Below are positions 55,380-64,000 of a DNA stretch of 64,000 nt, piece after piece. A program made the translations under genes and the position numbers. The notes beneath the pieces were generated by a model. That model was not told the origin of the DNA. It was given only the letters and a program-made list of their open reading frames with translations, and searched no databases. Positions within the stretch are counted from its first letter, which is position 1; every line of letters begins with the position of its first letter. Source of the stretch: Cristatella mucedo (Eukaryota; Bryozoa; Phylactolaemata; Cristatellidae); assembly GCA_009760855.2 (NCBI GenBank), contig WPIO01000007.1, forward strand, positions 7,227,501 to 7,291,500, in the 5' to 3' direction.

Positions 55380-55600
55380 GATAATAATAATAATAATAAA
55401 TTTGCATGGCGCTCTCAGTAAAGTGAATCTGTTTCGAGGCACTTTACAGATGCTGTATAGAAGCCATTTAAAAATGATTGGTGGTGACATCTACAAGCAG
55501 CAGGCACTCATACATAGAATTGGAGGAGTGCTTAGCTTTTGGAGGCCATTCTCGCGAAAAAGATCGTGTGCAATGACGTCACATTCGTGGGCAAAATCAA
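55380..55600 (-). mobile_element. LINE A 3' end fragment
   Basis: (AAT)n is followed by GCATGGCGCTCTCAGTAAAG, GAATCTGTTTCGAGGCACTT and TACAGATGCTGTATAGAAGC, the antisense order of the LINE A end. The part beyond 55460 is only weakly similar. Confidence 0.6.
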
Positions 55601-56261
55601 AATAGCCTTGTTTACAAGAGGGAGCTGAAACCTCAGCTCGAGCAGCAGATTTCAGAAATGACTGGTGGATCGCTGTGGATCGAGGTTATTCATGGTTATA
55701 TCCCACAGTTAGGAGCCACCAACCACCCGACGATGCAAACGACCAAAGCAAATTAGGAATTAGGATACTGTGGCATAAGCTTTTCACAACAGCAAGGGGT
55801 AACTGCCACAGTTGCCACTAATGGCTACCTTCCTTGCTAGAAATAACGAGAGCCTCGCTAAACTGGTTCGCATCGCAAGTAGCAAGTCGCTATTGACGAC
55901 ACGACCTATCTCGTATTTTTGATTCGTATTGTTTGTGCTACTCTTACTTATAGACACGGCACGCAAGCTCCGCAAGGTACCAGTCTGCAACCAGTGTACA
56001 TCGTGGCGCTTGTTATGTGGCTTGTGAACAATTTAAAAAGTAAACTTAACTTAGGGACCCCCTCAGCGGTTCAAATTGAGTGAACGATGCCAGCCACGAT
56101 CGCCAGCGCAATCAATAGAAGAGCTACCATTCATTTTTCGTTAGAATTGACTAGTTTAATCAGCTCCGAAAGCTATCAGGACGGAAATATGGATCAAGAA
56201 GAAGAGTTACGACATGATACGGGCTACATCTTTGCAATACAATTTAATGCATAAGCAATCT
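55601..56261. other. unassigned sequence
   Basis: Nothing recognised. Confidence 0.35.
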
Positions 56262-56338
56262 ATATTTAAAGTGCCAAGAAAGAGATTGAGTTCTCTGAGG
56301 GCACTATATCAAGTGTTTTACTATCATTTACTATTATT
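56262..56338 (+). mobile_element. LINE A tail fragment
   Basis: TTTAAAGTGCCAAGAAAGAG, ATTGAGTTCTCTGAGGGCAC, TATATCAAGTG and an ATT-rich tail. Confidence 0.8.
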
Positions 56339-57345
<1,007 letters not shown>

Positions 57346-57586
57346 CGGGTAAGCTAAAGATAAGTAAGCTAAAGGTAAGCTAATGACTGGCCTACAGCTA
57401 CAAAGGCAGTGCTAAATATAATCTCCACTTCATCTAATTGACAGTGCGACGGTCAATATTTAGATTGTGATTGATCTTGACAGTGATGGTCCGTTTTTCG
57501 TAGGGATATTCACGCACTCACTAATTGTCTGGCGCTGTTATTGGTTAACCTCAGGAATCCACAGGTGCGATCCAAATACTCGAACC

Positions 57587-57763
57587 TAAAAAAATCCTAG
57601 CTGATTAAACAGCCTCTTTTTGTATAGCGACAGAAGAGCCTTTACGGCTATCACCACCGCTTGCAGCGGCGATAAAGGATCGCCCACCGCAGGAATCGAA
57701 CCCACGACCTCGGGACCGAGGCCGTGAAAGCAACCGCCTTACCTAGTGTGCTATCACGGCTCA
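57587..57763 (-). mobile_element. SINE-2
   Basis: Reversed copy with TCCTAGCTGATTAAACAGCC, GGCGATAAAGGATCGCCCAC, GGAATCGAACCC (antisense box B) and CCTAGTGTGCTATCACGGC (antisense box A and head). Confidence 0.95.
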
Positions 57764-59439
57764 CCCAACCTATTAGGACACTATAAAAAATAATAAACTC
57801 CACTTTAATCCTGGTTCCCAGACTTTGGAGATTTTGTAAGTCTCGTGATATCCAATATAAGTGCTGACGAATTCATTAAAAAACGCTGAGCGGAGTTTGT
57901 TCCTTTTGGACACTGGCCTCAAAATCGTGCAGAGCTTAGGGTTATGTACTCGCACTTTTCTATGCTGCTAATGCAAAGCTGGCTGGCATTGTCACTCTTC
58001 AGCGATGGACGATGGTAGAGTCGTGCGAATGAGACCCGTCCAACAGTCGGAGCCGGCCGGCATCTGACACGTCTATCGCTGATACGGAGGGACCCGTGGG
58101 AAGACAGACTATATGTACTACGTCGACTTTGGACCGAACAATTGCAGGTAGCCCTCCTTCCGGTAAGCGAACGCGTTTCGATGCAAGCAAATACAGGCCA
58201 ACGCAGAAAGTATTCACGCACCGTAGCGGGAATTCAAGCAGGACAACCTTTCTTGCAAACTTGAAAAGTGGAAGGCATTCCGCGAAAGTAACTATGTAAT
58301 ACGACGATACGGGGCTGGGACGATATCCATTGCACATGAACGCACAGTAAGATGCAGGCTATGCCTGGGATGGGCATCGTTGGGATGGACTCAACCAGAT
58401 CAACACTTTAAAGCACAGTACTACCGCTCTTGGTAAACAGACTGGCGTGCGTATAAGGTCTTTATACAATTACGAGGCTTGCTGACGCCAAACGAAAATG
58501 ACGTCTAAGACATGTCTTGGAAGAAAAAGTGGACTCTCGCAGCGATTTTGCCACTAGTAGTACTTCGTAATGCCACACCCATCAAGCATCCGCAGGGGCT
58601 GACCAAGTCACCGAGTGCAACAGGGAAATGTATCGAAATGCAAGTAATTGGGCACTCACGAGGCATTACCTAGACATCAAGCGAGAGCACCTTTATTAAA
58701 AAGAACTAACTTGAAAAATGCATTAGCTGGCAGACCAAAGTTGTTACACGTAATTGAATTAGCAGGTGCTGCCGGGTGTTGAGGGGCTGGCTGCCAGGCC
58801 GCCTCGAGTCTCAGACCGAACAATAAGCTAGCTTGAGTTTCGGAGAGACCCCAAAGTGCACGGTTCGGCAGACTCATTAAAGTTCAAAGCCCGTTCTTGA
58901 TTCTCGAGTGCTTGCATTTTGAACTAGACTGTGGTCGTTGCATGAATCGTCGAGCGAATGGGATTGTCCCTCTTGGAGCTCTCGCTTGGGTCACTATCGG
59001 ACCTCCAGCAATTCAGGAACGCACGTACGGCATGGAATTCGTCTCCTAGTGCTGTAAAAAATTAATTTATTCTTTGCAGATTATGTAAAATAGCCAACGA
59101 GTCACTGAGGTTGGGAGCATCTCACAACATGGTCTCGCCGTGGCTCGCTGAACCGCACCACGGCCGCCTTTGCAGAGAATCTTTGCCACAGCTGCCCCGC
59201 TTTTCATTGTTGTGTCGCTGACCGGCCTGGAGCCTACAGAAGAGCTTTCGACATTTCCTCGAAGGCGCGCCGGCGGCAGCGCCGTGGCAGCGCTCTTTCG
59301 CTGAGTACGTTGACTAGTGAGCGTGAACCCACTACAATCGGCAGAAGTTATACTCCCCTCCCCTCCCAGGTCATCCCTGGACGACACCAACACCGCACTT
59401 CACGATCTTGTGGTCGGCGGCCTTCACGAGAGCACGCTC
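57764..59439. other. unassigned sequence, GC rising towards the right
   Basis: No mobile element was recognised. Frames on both strands (58096-58299 + with SGKRTRFDASKYRPTQKV; 59067-59393 - with TRPCCEMLPTSVTRWLFY-like end) have no known motif. From about 59100 the sequence is GC-rich. Confidence 0.35.
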
Positions 59440-59673
59440 TTAGTTGTCGAGCGGCTGGGCCACGTCTCCGAGGATGCCCGTGGTCCTGTCGTGGGCAAAT
59501 AGATCTGGCCGTAGTGGGCTGGCGCCTGCCTCAAAGTACTTGTTAATGGTTGCCAGCTGCCGTACATAGTCCCGAAGGGCCGCAACCCATCTATTCAGGA
59601 CCAGATCGTGCCTGGCCCAAATCGCCGGCGCCGCTGGACGCCAGTGACAGTGCCTGCACTCGACCGAGGCGGC
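59440..59673 (-). pseudogene. unidentified coding-like frame
   Basis: The minus strand is open from just after a TGA at about 59671-59673 to TAA at 59440-59442. It reads as ordinary protein: VECRHCHWRPAAP, then IWARHDLVLNRWVAALRDYV, RQLATINKYFEAGASPLRPD and LFAHDRTTGILGDVAQPLDN. The composition is balanced, with a Cys-x-x-Cys pair and an amphipathic middle, unlike the Ser/Arg-rich chance frames nearby. The same frame reads on after the stop (ERALVKAADHKIVKCGVG), and it is open further upstream at 60045-59752, so this may be a decayed longer gene. I do not recognise the family. The plus strand also has an open frame here (59317-59502). Confidence 0.4.
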
Positions 59674-60337
59674 AGGTCACGGACTGAGTCATATTGAAGC
59701 TACGGCCCAATGCATTTATGGCAGCAAGTTCAGTCGCGAGTGTGCCCGGCATTAAAATTCACGCTGATGCCAGTGCTGAAGAAATGGGCGTGGATGCCAA
59801 AGGGGTTGGTGCAAAGACATGTTCCCCTTGCCATCCTTTAAAGTCCAGGCGTCTCCTGCAGCCAACATCCGCACAGCCAACAAAAGGAGAGGGAAGCGTG
59901 TGACCTTCGGGAAGAAGGTTGACTTTCCAGCTTTGCCCTTCAAGGATTGAGACAGGGTTGCCACTGATGATTCAGTGGGGTCCCGGATAACAGACCTAAT
60001 CCTTTCACTAGGTTTGTGACCGGGGTCGCTCGCAACATGGATCATGACTTCCCGTATAGCAGTATGGGAAACATTTAACCTCGCCCCGAGTCCGGCGAAA
60101 AGTCACTCAAACTCGTTCCTGCACATAAAAATAGGTAAAAGCTAAGGTATTCCCAATTTTCAACCTGCCTGAAACAAATAGACAGAAAAATTGAGAATTA
60201 AAGAAAGGTGACCCTTAGTACATTACAAGTAACTGAACCACACATTCATAGGAAGGAAACACAAAATCACATTGCAAAACTCTATGGCAGCCTAAGTAAA
60301 AGCGAAAGATAAAAGCGAAAGACCTTTTTTATCACTT

Positions 60338-60625
60338 TTGTCGGCTAAAATCTTGAAAGGAGCCATTTTCGTGCTCCCGTTTCCGATTTTGTATGCGAAA
60401 GCGATCGCTTGCAAACGAACGCTGTTTTTTCAGTCAGAAGGCGTGATCAGCCTAGATGATCTTATCAGCCGCCAGAAGTCGTACCTCATAGAATATTATA
60501 CTTTTAAAGAAATGCTAGTGGATACTCAGAGAGTATCTTTCGAAGGAGTGCTAGTGGATATTCCGTCTCCGAGGTTTTCTCCATTCATGGTAGGAAAGCA
60601 TGAGTTTCTTTCACTCATTGCTTAG
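60338..60625 (+). CDS. hypothetical open frame, 95 codons
   Basis: The frame begins with TTG and ends at TAG 60623-60625. The first ATG is at codon 59. The protein reads like ordinary coding sequence (SEGVISLDDLISRQKSYLIE, YYTFKEMLVDTQRVSFEGVL). It contains a near-repeat, EMLVDT against GVLVDI, reflecting the DNA words TGCTAGTGGATACT and TGCTAGTGGATATT. No family was recognised. It could be an exon or a piece of an unknown element; no clear splice sites were assigned. Confidence 0.3.
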   Translation: MSAKILKGAIFVLPFPILYAKAIACKRTLFFQSEGVISLDDLISRQKSYLIEYYTFKEMLVDTQRVSFEGVLVDIPSPRFSPFMVGKHEFLSLIA

Positions 60626-60734
60626 GTTATACCGTACGCTCTTTTTTTTATTAGGGCAGAGGATGGCCTTTATATAAAGGGTAGGTGTTGAAACGGCAGC
60701 GTCTTAAATCAGCAAGATTTTGACTGTGATAATA

Positions 60735-61504
60735 ATAATCACCATACATTTATAAAGAATCCACAGATAACAATCTCTTTCTAGGCACTTTGCATGTGCT
60801 GTAAAGGAAGCACAATCAGAGTGTTCGAAGTAGCATGCGAAACGTCGACAAGCATAACAGGGTTGGAAGTGGCAGGTGCTGTGTCAACATGTAAATATGA
60901 TTAGTGGCAGCATGTACAGCGGCAGCACGCATAAGCACAAAAAGGAAGAATAACAATGATCGACCAAATGCTGTGATAAACAGATGCATTTGTAACTTTA
61001 GATGTCAAGTCAGGGGATGTAGTTAGGGGATTTCAGTCGGGAGTGAGTTCCAGTCTTTGGAAGCCTACGAGCTAAAGGAACAGTCTCCGAAGGATTTGGG
61101 ATTCGTAGGACGTGGCTAAAAAATTTGTTTCAGAAAAGTAGGTGGCATGATGGCTAGCCTGGTTGGGGAGTAGTTCCGATAGGTGAGCTAGAGTAAAAAA
61201 TGAATGGACTTATCAGTGAGTGACGGTGCCTTGAAGTCGATGCGTTGCTTGACTGGGAGCCAGTTCATGTAGGCAGGAAGTGGTGTGATGTGGCAACTGC
61301 AACACTCACCACAGAAAAGCCTAGCTGCAGAATTTGGCACCAACTGTAAGTGCCTGATTGCACAGGCCGGTACTCTAGCAAGCAGTGAGCTACAGAAGTC
61401 GAGACGGGATGTCACAAATACATGGACAAATTTGTATGTAGTATCCCTGTTTAAGTAAGCCCGAATTTTAGCAATGTTATTTAGTTGAAAGCAGACGTAA
61501 ATAA
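60735..61504 (-). mobile_element. LINE A-like, 5'-truncated, diverged
   Basis: The antisense tail (AATAATAATCACCATACATT), CTCTTTCTAGGCACTTTGCA, the 3' UTR words GTGGCAGCATGTACAGC, and then RT blocks are present. 61415-61188 on the minus strand encodes TSRLDFCSSLLARVPACAI, LQLVPNSAARLFC and MNWLPVKQRIDFKAPSLT. It ends at the SINE-1 tail. Confidence 0.88.
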
Positions 61505-61648
61505 AATTTTAATTCATTTATATAGTGCCCCAAGAGAACTTAATCTCTATTCAGGCGCTTCACATACGCCTCGGGGCTCGAGCCCATGACCTCAGTCAGA
61601 CCTTGGTCGGGGCGAGCACCTTAACCGCTAGACCAAACCAGCTCGGCA
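61505..61648 (-). mobile_element. SINE-1
   Basis: In sense orientation (minus strand) it starts TGCCGAGCTGGTTTGGTCTA with box A TGGTCTAGCGGTTAAGG, as in several tRNAs. The GGGCTCGAGCCC box B side follows. It ends GCGCCTGAATAGAGATTAAG, TTCTCTTGGGGCAC, TATATAAATGAATT, the L2-type tail. Confidence 0.92.
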
Positions 61649-61654
61649 GACTTG

Positions 61655-62178
61655 AAAGTAGGAGACCATGCCTTTAGTTCGTGCGTACGCTCCCAAAGCC
61701 CGGAATCCACTCCCGACTGACTCCACTACATCCTCTGACTTGAAGACATTTAAAAAGGAGCTAAAACGCATCTATTTATCGCAGCATTTAGTAGGTTGCT
61801 GTGATTTGTCCTAGGTGCACTTATCCGTGCCGATAGTGCGTATGCCGAGCTGGGCTGGCCCAGTGGCTAAGGTGCTCGCCCCGACCAATGTCTGGCCGGG
61901 TTCTTGGGGTCGAGCTCCACTGCATATGTCATGCGCCAGAATAGAGATTAAGTTCTCTTCGGGTGCTATACAAATGAATTATATTATTATATTATGGAAC
62001 CACTGCTCATATTGGCATGTTGACCCTGCTCGTGTCACCTCTAGCCATGTTATGCTTGTTGACGTTGAGCATGTCACAACTAACCATTCGATCATGCTTC
62101 CTTTACAGCGTATGAACAGTGCCTAGATAGAGATAAAGTTTTCCAAGGGCGCTAGACAAATGGATTGATATTGTTATT
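61655..62178 (+). mobile_element. LINE A-like 3' part split by SINE-1
   Basis: The left piece, 61655-61842, has GGAGACCATGCCTTTAGTTC and AAGACATTTAAAAAGGAGC. The right piece, 61996-62178, has TTGACCCTGCTCGTGTCACC, ACAACTAACCATTCGATCA and AGTGCCTAGATAGAGATAAA with a short ATT tail. Together they give the order of the LINE A C-terminus and 3' UTR. Confidence 0.82.
61843..61995 (+). mobile_element. SINE-1 inserted in LINE A
   Basis: It starts TGCCGAGCTGGGCTGGCCCA with box A TGGCCCAGTGGCTAAGG and box B side GGGGTCGAGCTCC. It ends CCAGAATAGAGATTAAG, TTCTCTTCGGGTGCTATAC, AAATGAATTATATTATTAT. Confidence 0.93.
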
Positions 62179-63773
62179 ATTACCTCAAATCCCTGGACGG
62201 CTAGCTGTTCAGCAATTGGCTGAAGAGCGAGTAGCTGAGAGCTGGAGTTTTATTTCAGCAATCATTGCCGCCGAGTGGCCTGGCCATCTCTTGCAAGTCT
62301 CCAAGCATCCAGGCTGGCAGCCCTGCCGTCGCTTCCTCAGGGGACCTTCGGAGGCGGACAGACAAAGGACTGCAGGATGAGGCGGCACAGCTCAGCTCTC
62401 AGTTCGATAATCACTTTCCTCTGGGAGTCGCCCGGTGCACACGAACGTGACCTTTAGCATACGCAAAAAACTAGGATGTCACCAGTGCAACTGTACCGCT
62501 ACCAGTCGAGTCCAAGGCAGAGTGCAGAGCTGGGGCAGGCGAAAAAGGATCGCAGGGCTGCTCGGGGGGGGGGGGCGGAGAGGTGGGGATGCCTCTCTGC
62601 GCTAAATCCGTTTACCTGCTCCGGTGTGCGTAGAAGCGACTAGACAAAGCTAAAGGACTGGGCTGACAGTCCTCGCAGGAATGCCGAGCTCGAGGCGAGA
62701 CGCCAGTGCCGCTGTACAATGCCGCAGCGTGCGGTTCTTCTTGGCGGCGTCGAACTCGTTGGCCACGCCAAGGGCTACAACTCCGGCTACAGCTAGTTGT
62801 CCGCTGCGACACCCGTCGTCAGCGGACGGTCGCCGAGAGCCGATCCTTCATTCGACAAAGTCGCCTAGCTGCCCGAGGCGCTAAAAATACTTCGCCATCG
62901 AGTGCAACGAGGACGAGAGCCCGTCGATTGTCTGCTCACCCGCGTCGGTTAAAACCTCCTCGTGCCTACTTGGCCGTCGTGCCGCGCTAGGAGCTCTTGG
63001 CCTATTTCGACCTTTGCAGCGTGCAGGTGCTCCGTGACCTATCGACGAGGAGTGCTTTCTACAGAGAAGACCGTCGGCGATCGTCGAAGAGCCGCATCGA
63101 GTGCGCACTGCTGGCTGGCTGGCTTAGCTGGCTGCCGCCGCTGCTACGCATCTCCGGCAGACGAGGTCCGCAGCCAGCGAGACCCGTGCTTCGACGGAAG
63201 CACCAACCGAACTACAAGAGCAGGTGCTGCCCGAAACTGAAAGTTTCGAGCTCCACCCCTATCTCCCCACTCGAACAAAGCAACGCACTTCCTAAAGACA
63301 ATTCATTTGGGACCTCTGCGTTTTTTCCCATAGCCGGAGATCGGGTACGGGCTAATGATACCGCCACCGCCGACCGCAAGGCTTGCATACCTGGCTGGTA
63401 AATTGAGCCCGGCGCAGCTTCGGGCGAAGTGAAAGTCAATAAGGCCAGAACGTACATTTTTTGGAAAGCACTTAAGAGGAATGACTGAACTCAAGCTCCC
63501 AGGTTTCATTCAAGTGTGCATTCGAGAATGCTAACGTCACCCGCTGCCCTACAAGTTGCGCTGGTTTTAGATGATTGCCAGTGCATTTCGTAGGTTCACG
63601 AGATCCTTGCGTCGCCGAATTTTTTAGCGCATGCAAAGCGAAGCGAGAGCTATATGGGTTACTGGGAGCAGGCTGTCGTGGAGTGAAGTGAAACTGTTCG
63701 CATTTTTTAGCGACAGCAGTATGGGTTCGTTCGTCGATGATGGGTAAAGCAAAGCAGAGCAAAAGTTAAGGAT
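62179..63773. other. GC-rich unassigned stretch
   Basis: One + frame reads from 62706 to 63401 with a single TAG at 62988-62990, about 230 codons, but it is very rich in Arg, Ser and Ala. The segment after the stop (ELLAYFDLCSVQVLRDLSTR, SAFYREDRR) looks more protein-like and follows a CGCTAG that could serve as an acceptor. Antisense frames are also open. No family was recognised. A 12-nt G run is at 62564-62575. Confidence 0.35.
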
Positions 63774-63885
63774 CAAGCAGCCTCGTTTATATAGCGACAG
63801 AAGAGCCTCAGCGGCTGTCACCCCGCTGGCAGTGGGAAATGAAAGATTATCCGTGTCAGGACTCGAATCCAAGACATGTATAGTG
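63774..63885 (-). mobile_element. diverged SINE-2 remnant
   Basis: AGCAGCCTCGTTTATATAGC, GACAGAAGAGCCTCAGCGGC, TGTCACC and GGACTCGAATCC (antisense box B) follow the SINE-2 order. The box A end is lost. Confidence 0.75.
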
Positions 63886-64000
63886 ACGTAGGAAGATGTT
63901 GTGCACAGTAATGTGAAGTATAGGCAGGCAAGACAACTGCCGTACAGGCAGACTTGACCAGATGGCCTATGTAGTTTTAAATCATATTTCGAGACTGTAG

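Overview
The window looks like gene-poor intergenic and intronic DNA from an animal nuclear genome, probably an invertebrate; I cannot name the species. Three things support this. A multi-exon gene has GT-AG introns and encodes a metazoan-type RhoGAP domain. Many 5'-truncated copies of L2-clade LINE retrotransposons carry APE-type endonuclease and FYADD reverse-transcriptase motifs. tRNA-headed SINEs and long CA/TA/GA microsatellites are dense. There are no bacterial-style operons, no CRISPR array and no bacterial insertion sequences.

Layout. 0.4-0.6 kb: a 200-bp fragment of 18S rRNA, out of rDNA context. 0.9-5.3 kb: decayed LINE pieces and a nearly full RT region of LINE family A. 7-9.2 kb, 13.1-17 kb and 18-19 kb: LINE A and B remnants and one SINE. 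10.5-12.8 kb: a GT microsatellite followed by a GC-rich stretch with a hairpin. 20.9-25.7 kb: a decayed LINE A, then a nearly intact LINE A inserted into an older LINE C. 27.8-28.4 kb: a LINE C split by two different SINEs. 33.9-46.3 kb: the 3' part of a + strand gene of the ARHGAP9/12/15/27 type, six exons covering the whole RhoGAP domain to the stop codon. Its 7.7-kb intron is packed with LINEs and SINEs. 50.2-54.5 kb: a LINE C end, a compound microsatellite and the best LINE B copy (endonuclease plus RT, broken by one frameshift). 55.3-57.8 kb: LINE tails, a diverged LINE B and a SINE. 57.8-60.7 kb: sequence without recognisable repeats that holds an unexplained minus-strand reading frame. 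60.7-62.2 kb: LINE A pieces with two inverted SINE-1 copies. 62.2-63.8 kb: GC-rich, unidentified; then a SINE-2 remnant.

The mobile elements form a small ecosystem. LINE A ends in a short hairpin plus an (ATT)n tail, LINE B ends in a TTACA pentamer tail, and LINE C has an A-like hairpin end. SINE-1 has a tRNA-like head and an L2-type tail, the arrangement known from MIR/L2, so LINE machinery of the A or C type probably mobilised it. SINE-2 has a tRNA-like head and its own body. The family names A, B, C, SINE-1 and SINE-2 are my labels for groups recognised inside this window. The only host gene supported with confidence is the RhoGAP gene.
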